A DNA stretch of 64,000 bases from Nematostella vectensis (taxonomy: Eukaryota > Cnidaria > Anthozoa > Actiniaria > Edwardsiidae): the NCBI RefSeq assembly GCF_932526225.1, contig NC_064035.1, positions 14,868,469 to 14,932,468 of the forward strand, read 5' to 3'. Below the pieces are notes generated by a model. It worked only from the letters and a program-made list of their open reading frames with translations, made no database searches and was not told where the DNA came from. Of this stretch, positions 15,001-27,000 are shown one piece after another. A program made the position numbers and the translations under genes. Every line of letters begins with the position of its first letter. Position 1 is the stretch's first letter.

Positions 15001-18000
15001 CAAGACATTTGTATGTCCCCTTATCTTCAGGACGCACATCACTGATGGTCAAGGAGAATCTTCCGTTGTCGCCGCCTTCCATTATGAACCTCCCTTCATC
15101 ATTCAGCATGACCTCATCTTTGAACCAGTCGACTTCAGCTCGCCCAGACACGCGGATGCTGAATTCAGCCTCTTCTCCTGGCATAACAGTCACGTCCTTG
15201 AGCTTCTCCTCGATAACGGGTCCAACTCCTTTCTCTACTTCATTTACCAGTACTTCCGCTGATGTTGATACAGTTCCGAGATCATTCTTGATAGTACATT
15301 TATACAGACCCTCGTCGTCTAGTGTGGTTTCTTTGATAATGAGGGTGCTTGAATCCTCAGTAGTGTCGATTTGTACCATGCGGCTGGATCTGATTCTGAT
15401 ACCATCCCTGGTCCATTCACATGTTGGCGCAGGTTTACCAGTAAAGGTACATTTCAGTTTAGTCTCTTCGCCCTCTTCTGTCTCTACAGGTCGCAATTTG
15501 GACAGTATGATTGGAGCCTCTCCTTTTGGACCTTTAACTACAATGCAAACAAATTTCGTTTGTCAAAATAACAAACATATTGGCTCACGAGATTTGCATA
15601 ATACTTAAGGTCTAACTAGAAAGGTCGAGACTCCAAAGTATTACTCGATGTTACAACAAAAAGCAGAAGCTTCGTATTTATTACCTATCTATTACACAGC
15701 GATGTACAGCCTCTATCACATATGAAGAATATTTCTCCTACCTTGAACCTTGACGTCGAATGATCTGGACGCTTTCCCAAGCCTGTTGCTCGCCTCACAC
15801 TTGTAAACACCAGTGTCCTCCAGGCTTGATACGTGTATGGCTAGGGTGTGCTCCTCCCCTCTGCGCTTGATGTCCCTCTTAGTAGACTCGTATATAGGTC
15901 GTCCATCCTTAAACCAGTCCACATCGGCGTTGGGGTTTGCTTTTACTCTTAATTGGATAGACACTTCATTGCCTTCCGTGACCACGATAGGACCTTCCTC
16001 GTCTCCCTCAAATTCTGGTGCGAATTCTCTCTCCTTCACCTCCAAGTCTGCTCTCGATGTTGCTTTACCGGAAGCGTTAGTGGCGACAACCTTTAAAGAA
16101 AAGGGAAAATGGTTCATGGCGATTCAAAGGCTACAATAGACACAAATGGAATATCACTACGAAAAAAACAATAATTCGAAAAACAACAGCAAAATAATCA
16201 TCATTTACATCAAAATCAAAACTAGAAAACCGAAAATAGAGAGCAGTAATAACTAACCTTGATTGTTCCTGTGTCGTCAAGCTGGAGTTTACTGATAACC
16301 AGAGAGTAAAGGCCATCTTCTTCCTCTTCTTCCATCACTTTAAAACGCCCACTTTCAACTATCATCGTCGTTCCTCGATACCATTCAATATCTGGTTTAG
16401 GGTATCCCTCTACTTTAACATCGAGCTGTACTTCCTCCCCCTCTACTGCTTTTACTGGCTTAAGCTTCGTCCTAAATTCGGGCCTAGCGAAGGCGATGAC
16501 CTTCAGTTTAGTCTTGGACTCGGCACTTCCCAGTTCATTTCTTACTATGCACGTGTAGTCACCTTGGTCATCAGCTCGAGTGGTCTTTATCGTCAGTTTC
16601 ACCTCACCATCGACGAGATCACACTTTGTGCGGCGACTATCTTTGACGCGAATCCCGTTTTTCAACCACTCTATGGTTGGCACTGGTTTCCCACTTATTG
16701 TGCATGACAAGACTGCATCATCACCTTCTGTTGCTTCGACTGGTCGGAGCTCGGAAACGATTTCGGGTGCAGTTCCTCTTGGTTTCTTGGCTGTTAAAAA
16801 CAAATACACTATCAAGTTAAAAGGCAGTACAACGACATTCGTTCAATAGTTAACAGCACAACCACCTAGTACTTCAAATTACTTTAATGTTAATTCAATA
16901 TCATATTTTGGAGCGCGCGTGCTATTTCACTTGATACGCGCATGTTATCATACACCATAATAAAGACACACAATTCAGTTTATTTTACTTTCCACTACTC
17001 ACGTTGTACATCAAGCTGAAAGGTCATGTCAGCGGTTCCTGACTTATTACGGGCAGTGCATCTGTAAAGACCGCTGTCATCTCGAGAAGACTCTTCAATT
17101 GTAAGCACAGCTTGGTCATCGCGCTCTTTTGTGTCCACATTGCTTGTCTTTCTTACGGTTTTTCCATCTTTAGTCCATTCAATCTCAGGGGCAGGTTTCC
17201 CTGTGACTCGCGCGACGAGCTCCACACTCTCACCTTCCACGACCGTGAATGACTCCTTCATCTTTTCAAATCTGGGACCGATCAGCTCTTCATTCACAGT
17301 AAGCTGAGCCATAGACTCTGCTTCTCCTGCTTCATTTGTCGCTACGCACTTGTATCTCCCAGCATCGGTTTCCTCAAGGTCTTGGATAATTAACGAAAAT
17401 ACCTCGTCGGATTCCTCGGCAATAGTGAACCTTTCACCATCTTCAATAACCGATTTCCCCTTTCGCCATTCAACTTTTGGCTTCGGTTTGCCTCCTATGC
17501 GAACCTTGAACTTCACACGCTCACCCGGTAGAGCTGAGACATCTCTTAGCGAATCTTCAATCTCGGGCTTTGTGCTTCTCTCCTGAACTTGGAGTTCAGC
17601 AATACTGTGTGCTGTGCCAGAGTCATTTCGTGCAACTACCTTGTATGTACCTGCATCGCCAAGCCTTGTATCCTTTATCACAAGAGTGGCAACATTCTTT
17701 TCAAAGTCAGTTCTTACGCGTAGACTAGTCGTCACTGGTAACTCGCCCTTTAACCATTCAATCGTCGGGGCGGGCTTTCCTGTGACCTTGCAAACGAGCT
17801 TCGACTCCTCACCTTCGATCGCCCGTACATGAGTAAGATCAATGGTGAATGAAGGAGCATCGCCTTTCGGTGCTAGTAAACAAAATACAAAATATATAAG
17901 AAACGTAAAAACTGATAATTGTTCAAGTTTTAGTATCTCGAGAACATTTTGCTGTGTCAGAACATTGTGCACGACAGAATTCTTATATAATTGACTAATG

Positions 18001-21000
18001 TCACAAATGATCTAGACACGAAGTGAGTGGGTATCAAGGGTAGAACTCACCTTTCACTTTCACATCGAACGCTCTTGATGCCTTTCCAAGTTTGTTCTCT
18101 GCCTCGCACTTGTACAGTGCCGTGTCTTCAGGTTTTGCACTCAACATCGTCACCCAGTTCCTCTCTCCACTCGACCTGATGTCTAGTTTTAAGGAGTCTG
18201 TCAACAGTTTGCCGTTCTTGTACCATGTGATACTAGGCTTCGGCTTTCCACTTACGGAGCAGGTTAAAGTCACCTCGTCTCCAGTGGTGGCGTCGATGGG
18301 GCCTCGCTCCTCATCTATGAATTCGGGCGCAAACTGCCGTTCCTTTACGCGAAGATCAGCGCGCGACGTGACTTTTCCAACATCATTCGTTGCGACGACC
18401 TTGTACGTTTCTGCATCTTCGAGTTTGACTTCTGAAATCACAAGCGTAACATGATCCTCGGCGGCCTCTACAATCTGGAATCGTTCGTGTGTTCCGATCA
18501 TGGTGCTTCCTTTATACCAGACAACATCAGGTTTTGGAGAACCCTTGACATGCACATCGAACCGCACTTCCTGTCCTTCCTCTGCATCAACTGGCTTCAT
18601 TTTGGAAGTGAAGCTTGGCTTGACTGGGACTCTAACATTCAATGGGGCTTTCGATGTTGCTGTACCGTGCTCATTACGTAGAACACACTTGTACTCTCCT
18701 TGATCCTCTGCTCGAGTCTGTTTAATAGTTAAAGTTGCCATGCCATTCACGACTTCTGATTTGATACGGCGGCTTTCTCTGACCCGAATGCTGTCCCTGT
18801 ACCATTCGGCGTTGGGAGTGGGAGTACCAGAGATGGTACAAGAAAGAATAGCGTTCTCATCCTCCTTAACGTCTACGCCTTCGAGTGGTTGAAGGATCTG
18901 AGGTCTGTCCCCTTTCGGTCGTTTTGCTAATATTATCAACACAAAGGTTAAAAGGAATCTCAAAAACAAACAAAAAGATAACAACTACAGCAATCTAGAT
19001 TATTAACAGAATATGACCTTTAGGTACCGTTATAAATAATTATATTTTTTAGAAGCAGATATTAGCAGATACGTTTTTTTAGAAATGTTGGATTATAATT
19101 TCATGTTTACAAAAAGGAAGAATTATTTACAGAAATAGGTTAGATAAGGTTAGATAGTCTTATGGCTAATTTATATGCACCGATTTGCCGGCTGTATTGA
19201 GTTCACTTATTGCTGTCTGCCAACTGATGCTATCCACAGATTTCCTTTCGATTTCCCAGACAAGTTACAGCTCATAAATGTTTTCGCCGAAAAGTGCCCG
19301 AGAAATCGGGGTGCATTATAGCGGGCTTAGGGTATGTTAGCAATGATACATTCTTATCGACCGAACTTTAAAAAGGCTATAAGTCGCGGCTGCTTCGTCC
19401 TGTAATTTTAACTACGGCAAGGCATGCAGCCTTAGACATACATTACAAGTTAAAATAACATTAATGCAGAACTTAGACAGTGCTCTACCTTTTAATTACA
19501 CAAATTGCTTTTAAGAGAAGTCAATTTCCACACTTACATTTGACGATTAACTCAAAGTCTTGCTCCGCCATACCAGCCTCATTCCTTGCCACGCACGTGT
19601 AGGTTGCCGTGTCTTTTACCTTAACGTTCCCTATTGCCAGGACGACCTGCTCTGTTGTCGACTCCATCGTAACATTCTTGCTCTTTCGAACAATTTCTCC
19701 ATTTCTCCACCACTCAATCTCAGGTTCGGGTTGTCCTCTCACTCTGGCCTTGAGCTTTACATCTTCTCCTTCTTCAACCTCGACAGGGCCCCTTTCCTTG
19801 ACCATAAACTCGGGAGCTGTTAGCTGTTCCTTTACGCCAATTTCCGCTGTCGGCTCTACTATTTCCGGCGCTGTTTCAGTTTCTTCTTTTATTGACAAGT
19901 TAGCCTCTGCCTCCACCTCGCCCTTTTCATTAAATGCGATGCACTTGTACTTGCCAGCGTCCTCTGGTTGCACATCATCAATGACAAGAGAAAATATTCC
20001 TGGCTCCTCGTTTTCCACATAGAGGAACCGACCGGCATCTTCCACGACCTGGCCATCCTTAATCCATTCAACCTCAGGTTTTGGACTGCCGGTAATGCGG
20101 GCGTCTAGTTTGGCTTCCCGGCCAAGAGGCACTACGACGTCATTCAAACCCTCAATTACTGGCGCTACAGTTCCTTCGTCGGGCTCTGCTTTGACAGGTT
20201 CTTCAAATACTGGACTCACTGGCTCAGGTGATATCGGAACAACACCTTTTTCGTCCACTTGAAGTTCTGCACTAGACGACACGCTTCCCAGGCTGTTGGA
20301 GGCCGTACAAGTATACAGTGCTTCGTCTTCTAGTATCGCCTTCTGTAACTTAAGAGTGGCAACTTCACCGTTATACATTGGTGTCAGCCTTTGGTCTCTC
20401 GGCAGTGGTTTGTCGTCCTTCAGCCATTCAACAGAAGGTTCTGGTTTTCCAGTCACTTCGCAAGTCATAACGGCGTCTTCGCCCTCGATTATCTGCATTG
20501 GCCTCATCTCAGCAATTAACTTTGGAGCGTGTCCCTTGGGGACTGTAGAAAATATAGATAATCAAATTGAGAACAAGCACAAAAAAATCAACGATAGGGT
20601 AGTAGAGAGACTGGCGAAACAGTCATAAACACTAACCTTTCTTCTCGACCTCGACACTGTAAGTCCTTGATGCTTTACCCACACTGTTGGTCGCTTCACA
20701 TGTGTATTCACCAGAATCGTCCACTTTAGCCGTTTTAATGGTAACATTGTGTGTATCATCCCGTGATCTAACATCCACCTTACTAGAGTCTTTTAGTGGT
20801 TTTCCGTTCTTCATCCATTTAACATCAGCTTTTGGCTTCGCTTTGACTACGGACTTGATGCTTATTTCCTCGCCCTCTTGCACTTTGATTGGTCCCTGTT
20901 CCTCGTCTTCGAATACAGGAGCAAATAACCTTTCTTTGACATTCAGATCAGCGCGAGACGTTACTTTTCCTGCTTCGTTAGTAGCGATGCATTTGATGGT

Positions 21001-24000
21001 ACCCGAATCCGTTAGCTGCAGGTCTGTAAGAACCAGTGAAAACTGCTCTTCGCCTACTTCCTCAAAACGGAACCTTCCTTTTTCTGCAATTTTCGTAGTA
21101 CCGCTGAACCACTCAACTTCAGGTTTCGGAGATCCTTTTACCTTCACATCAAATCTTGCTTCACCACCTTCAACCGCTTCAGTTGGTTTTAATTTGGTGA
21201 CAAAGCTAGGTTTGACAGGTACTCTAACCGTAAGCATCGCTTCTGAATGCACGGTTCCGTAGTCGTTACGGATGACACATTGGTAAACACCTTGATCTTC
21301 GGCACGGGACTGCTTGATCGTGAGTGTAGCAGTGTCGTTATCAGCCTTTGATTTGATTCTATAGCTCTCCTTCACGCGGATGTTATTTTTTAGCCATTCG
21401 ACCTTGGGAGCCTGTTCGCTAGTGAAAGTAAGCGTCAGCTTGACAATCTGATCTTCACCAACTTCTAGAGGCTGAATAGGTTCAAGGATCTGTGGAGCCA
21501 CACCAGCTGGTGCTTTAACTACAAGGGTAACAAACAGTAAATAAGTTAATAGCATTGACCTTTCAAATACACGACTTTCAACGTTAAAAAGCATATAAGT
21601 ACGAAATTTTCCAAAAGCATAAAATTACATACATTTGACGATTAGCTCGAAGTCTTGCTCCGCCATACCAGCTTCATTCCTCGCCACGCACGTGTATGTT
21701 GCCGTGTCTTCTACCTTAACGTTTTCTAACGCCAACACGAACTGCTCCGCTGTCGACTCCATGTTAACATTTTCGCTCTTTCTAACAACTTCTCCCTTTC
21801 TCAGCCATTCAATCTCAGGCTCGGGCTGTCCTCTCACTCTGGTCTTGAGCCTAACATCTTCTCCTTCTTCAACCTCGATAGGGCCCCTTTCCTTATCCAT
21901 AAACTCGGGCGCTGTTAGCTCTTCCTTTACGCCTACATCCGCTGTCGGTTCTACCTTTTCCGGCGCTGTCTCAGTTTCTTCTTTTATTGACAAATTAGCC
22001 TCTGCCTCTACCTCGCCCTTTTCGTTGAATGCGATGCACTTGTACTTGCCAGCGTCCTCTGGTTGCACATCATCAATGACAAGAGAAAATACTTCCGGCT
22101 CCTCGTCTTCCACATAGAGGAACCGACCGGCATCTTCCACGACCTTGCCATCCTTAAACCATTCGACCTCAGGTTTTGGACTTCCGGTAACGCGAGCGTC
22201 TAGTTTGGCTTCCTGGCCGATAGGCACACTAGTATCTTTAAGCTCTTTGATGACTGGAGCACCGGTCTTTTCCAGGTCTTTAGGCTTAGACATTAAAGCA
22301 GTTTCTGCGACAGGAGTGGTCGATTCGGGAGCTGAAATCTCAGGCTTTTCATCTACCTGGAGTTCGGCGCTAGACGAAACGCTTCCTAAGGCATTCGTAG
22401 CTACACATGTGTACAGAGCCTCGTCTTCAAGCGTAGCTGATTTGAAAGTCAAGGTAGCGATCTCTGCTTCGTATTTCGGCCTGACGTGCGAGTCTCGTGA
22501 AAGAGGTTTTCCTTCCTTCAGCCATTCTACTGTAGGTTCAGGTTTCCCGGATACCGCACATGCCAACATCACATCTTCGCCCTCGACAACCTGCTGTGGT
22601 TTCATCTCCGACAGAATAGTGGGAGCAGTTCCTTTTGGCGCTGAGAAAAAAAAAGAAGGTCATCTATCTAAACTAATTTGATACTTAACTAAAAGGAGAT
22701 CTTTACCTTGTTCTTCAACCCTGACATCATAGGTTCTTAACGCCTTTCCAAGCTTGTTATGTGCTTCGCATCTGTACTCTCCAGCATCCTCTAACTTTGC
22801 ACTTATAATAGCAAGGCTGTGGGTATCACCACGGGAGCGGATGTCCAGTGTAGGCGCGCTACGTAACGGTTTGCCATTGTGATACCAATTGACGTCAGGC
22901 TTAGGCTTAGCTCTGATTGTTTCCTTGATGCTCAGCTCATCACCTTTGCGCAAGATAACTGGTCCCATTTGTTCATCCTCAAAGATTGGCGCAAACTGAC
23001 GCTCCTTGACGGTGAGATCGGCACGCGCAGTGATCTTTCCTGCTTCGTTACTTGCAACGCATTTGAATACACCAGCATCCTCGGTCACCAAATCAATGAT
23101 GACTAGCGAGTACTGGTCTTCACCTGTCTCTTCAACATGAAACCTTTCTTTGTCTGTTATTTTGGTCATCCCTCTAAACCACTCGACATCTGGTTTGGGC
23201 GATCCTTTGATTTGCACATCAAAGCGAGCTTCTCCGCCTTCGATGCCTTCGGATGGTTTCATCTTCTTCACAAAGCTAGGTTTTACGGGGACGTTGACGG
23301 TAAGCTTAGCTGTTGTGTAGTCCAAGCCAAAGTCGTTCTTGACCATGCATTTATACTCGCCCTGGTCAGTGCCAATAGCGTCCTTGATGACTATTCGTAG
23401 TGTATCGCCATCCTGTGTGGTTTTGATTCGACGTCCTTCTCTCACACGGATATTGTCTTTACGCCATTCTACGGTAGGCGTTGGTATACCTGTGGCTTTG
23501 CATTCTAGAGTGGCCGTAGCTCCTTCTGGTACCTCCAAGGACTTAAGGGGCTCAGTGATTAAAGGTGCAACCTCGGATGGTTTTTCAGCTAAATGAGACA
23601 CGTTTATTTGTTTATTGGTTTAGCCTGAGTAACAATTGGATACAATGCAGGTTTAGTAAGAGGATCAATGGTTAGCTTTGGTTATTGAAAGCATTTGTAT
23701 ACTGTTTGTACCTTTACGCTGGGTTAGTAATTAGTTCCAATCATATAATTAAGTGTTATGGCTGCATTTAAATACTTAGACTTAGCATTATATCAATAGG
23801 TTTAACATAGGTTTTCAAGGTTACTTGTTAAACAAAGGTTAATAGCAGATAGCAGTTAGTAAAAGCAGATAGCTCTATTGTTAATAGACCTATCAAATCT
23901 ACCTTCAACAGCTGGAGCAGTCTCCTCTTGGATCTTTTCTTCTGGGACAGGTGAAGCGCCATCATTGACTATCAGTTCAGCCTTGCTGGAAACCTCGCCT

Positions 24001-27000
24001 GCATTGTTGAAGGCTACGCACTCGTACATCCCACTGTCGGACGGTTGGACATCATCGATCAACAATGAAAACATACCCTCACCTGAAACAAAATAAATAC
24101 GTTGACGATAATGCCTGAATAACTAGCCTAAGCGACTAGTAGATAGATTCGCATGTCCATGTGGCATTGCATTTAAAGGCTAGAACCTAGAACGGGAGCA
24201 GCAAGCGAGAGTTGTTGTATGTACGTTAATAAAGTTAAAGTTACATTTGCCAGATACCAAAACAAAAGCTGACAAAGGCTTTACACTTTCACCACACCTG
24301 CAAAAGAAATGAATGTGCTATCATCACCTTCGTCGTCAACAAGCATAAATCGTCCTTTGTCTTCAATGGCCTGATCGCCTCTGTACCAGTCCACCTCGGC
24401 ACCGACAGAGACGATGACGTCAAGCTTAGCTTCCTCGCCTGCTATAGCTATGATATCTTTCAGAGGTTGCTTGAAAACAGGTGCCTTGGAATCGGGAGCC
24501 GTCGTGTCTTCAATCTTTTGGGGAACTGTGTCAGGAGATATTTAAAATGTTAGGTAACACAACACAGATCAAGCATACATAGCACATATTTGAAAGGCAT
24601 CAGACATCTGAAAGCAGAAAAATAACGAGAATACAGAAGACAAGCAAAACATTCCAAACTTGCGGTTGAGAATGCTTTACTTGAACGGAAGACGAAAAAA
24701 GACTGACGAAAACACTTATTGTCAAAAAATAAACGTCACAACATTAGTACAAGGATAAGTGTAATATAAACATTGCAACACCACAACATATCAACATATG
24801 AATGATAATACAATATACATAAATATGATAAGCATGAACTCAATGAGGAAAATTGCTCTCAAGGTAATTGGGAACACTTGACCTCTTTATAGTACAAAGA
24901 TGGGTATAATATAAACATGCCTTAGCATTACAACACGAAGACATATAAATAATAACACGATATACATCAATATAATAAACATCAACTTAATGAGGAAAAT
25001 TGTTCTCAAAGTAATTGGGAACACTTTACCTCTTTATAGTCATACAAGGGGACATAAAGATTGAATAGGCGGTTGCGATAGCATAAACAAAATGTTTGCT
25101 TATCCACAAAATAAATGTGCAAAGCAATAATAAAATATACCACATCATAAACTGCAACAAGCTTAACATTTCTAATTTCTTAATGCTTAGCTTGAAACAA
25201 ACACAAATAAAAGCATCCCAAAACTCACGTTCCACCCTTTTATACAAACCTGCTCGGCTTAGTCTTACTTACCCATACCTACCACGACATGCCCCAATAT
25301 CTTCTTTTGTAATCTAACGTCCACCCAGGGATGTCCTTAGTTGAAATTTGGGAAATCACTAGCGACAATACAAGGATATTTTGACAGCTTCATCAGTTCG
25401 AATTTACATTTCATACAACCAAACAAGTTATCATGAGGCCATAAAACGTTTTCGTTTAAATAGACAACAAAATGAAATAGATCTGTCAGACGTCATAGCG
25501 TATAATGAAGAACAGTCACGAGATTCGACTGAATAGACGCGAAAAAAAGATATTATAATGAATTGTTTATTACATCACGTGAAGGCTGTATTTCTGATAG
25601 ATTTCAATAAAGATATGTTTACAAGTTACTTTGATTACAATGCGCATGTGTTATTGGATGTGACTCGCGCGTTGACTGACGCTCAAAAACGAGATGTTGT
25701 TAGTGATTATAATATTATATCAAGTGTTTTCTTTTTCTGATAGATTTGATTAAAAATATGTTATTTTAATTCTAAAGCGCATGTGTATCTGCATGTGACT
25801 CGCGAGGTGTCATGGACAAAAGAGGAAAGTACTTTTTAAATAACACACAGAAACTCTTAGCAAACAGGACAAATTATGGTCAAAGATTCAAGATAATAAA
25901 ACCCAACCCATATTATTGAGAGTTGTTATTAAAAAATATCAAGCCAACATACAACTACAAAATAGCTTAAATGATTCGCTAGGGGATAATGAAAAGGCTT
26001 ACTCTGGGGGGCTGAGCTATATAGCCTGAATAAGGAACTGCTAAAAATGCACAAATGGTTCGGCAACAATGAAGAAACGATTCTGTTGTTTCGCCATCAA
26101 TTCTAGAACATACAAAACTGAGTAGAGATCAAAACTTTTACTCATAGAGAAATGGGGTGAGAGTAACACTAAAAATAATGGTGTGGGTACTCATAGAGAA
26201 ATGCGGTAAGAGTAACACTCAAAAGAATGGTGTGGGTACTTATAGAGGAATCGGGTGAGAGTAACACTCAAAAGAACGTGTGGGAAATAATAATAAGAGT
26301 TGGGGATTACAGCTGAAACATTATGTTAACTAAGGAGAGAAATAAACCATGAGCACAACAATAATGAATCAAATATTTATTTACTAACTGTATCATTTCA
26401 ACAGTCTACAATAAACAAAAATCAACACTCAACACCAACCAACTTTCACGTGTTTGCATCGGTACGCGGGTATTTTGGCCGGTAACGGTGGGCTTGAACA
26501 ACTACAGATTTATTAGAAAGCTTTTGCCCGTTCTGTTGTCAGAAATGCATCTCAATGCATTACATCTTAAATACCAAACTTTTTTCAAAAAAATATGTTC
26601 ACTTTACAAAACTCTTTTGCCTAGATTCCTATCTTTCAAGCCTGTTCTTCAACTTTCAAGGCATATGTCCTGAAGGACTTGCCAAGACGACTCTGAGCCT
26701 CGCAAACATACGTGCCAGTGTCGTCATGCGTCAGACCGAATATGGTTAAATATTGGATATCTCCTCTGGACCTCATGTCCACATGCGTTGTGTCAAACAA
26801 CAGCATTCCATCCTTGTACCATACCACGTCGGGGCGGGGATTTCCGCTTACAGTAAAGGTGATCCTGGCGTTCTCGCCTTTTCGGGCAGTCTTGGACCAG
26901 TCGAGTTCCTCCTCTGCAAACTCCGGTCCGTAGTGCTTCTCGCCAACGTGCAGGTCGACAATAGAAGTGGTCTCGCCGTACTCGTTAACCGCCACGCATC

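Larger units (their letters stand above)
6788..23588 (-). repeat. Zone III: alternating X and Y units, eight pairs
   Basis: Even exons 34-48 are X triads (A domain with DxIRVxESRR-like phrase, short A-to-B linker V.VPVKPSF, VKERQFAPEF linker, VEG ending). Odd exons 35-49 are Y units (VEDAGRF or YDGGRF in B, NEE..PEF linker, usually a non-G base before the donor). Pair lengths group: 1890 and 1887; 1524 and 1512; 1764, 1764 and 1761 bp; with 1746 between. Confidence 0.82.
19538..23588 (-). repeat. Recent duplication: exons 34-35 versus 36-37
   Basis: Exons 35 and 37 share long identical or near-identical stretches over Ig B, the following acidic linker and Ig C (for example EDAGRFLYVE, QPEDAGKYKCIAFNEKGEVE). 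Both leave an unusual T before the donor. Spacing of about 2.1 kb equals one X-Y pair. Confidence 0.85.
24526..26635 (-). other. 2.1-kb non-Ig gap between exon 31 and exon 32
   Basis: The longest non-coding stretch. It would contain the 3' UTR of exon 31, with AATAAA at 26514-26509, and three separate tandem arrays (24747-25039, 25591-25804, 26140-26284). No Ig sequence or convincing first exon was found. It is either an intron skipped over by exon 30-to-32 splicing, or an intergenic gap. Confidence 0.75.

Noticed and set aside
18927-21632. Hydrophobic N-terminal stretches that look like signal peptides or membrane segments in front of several triads (near 18.98, 21.59, 8.7 and 17.97 kb)
   Set aside because: They are translations of intron sequence, whose polypyrimidine tracts read as Phe/Leu/Ile. 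In each case a good AG acceptor lies between them and the Ig domain, and the phase fits the previous exon.
25026-25247. Minus-strand open frame of 73 codons, hydrophobic, in the long gap
   Set aside because: AT-rich, no homology recognised, no splice or promoter context; probably chance.
25558-25740. Plus-strand open frame of 60 codons in the long gap
   Set aside because: Lies on a diverged tandem repeat and has no recognisable domain.
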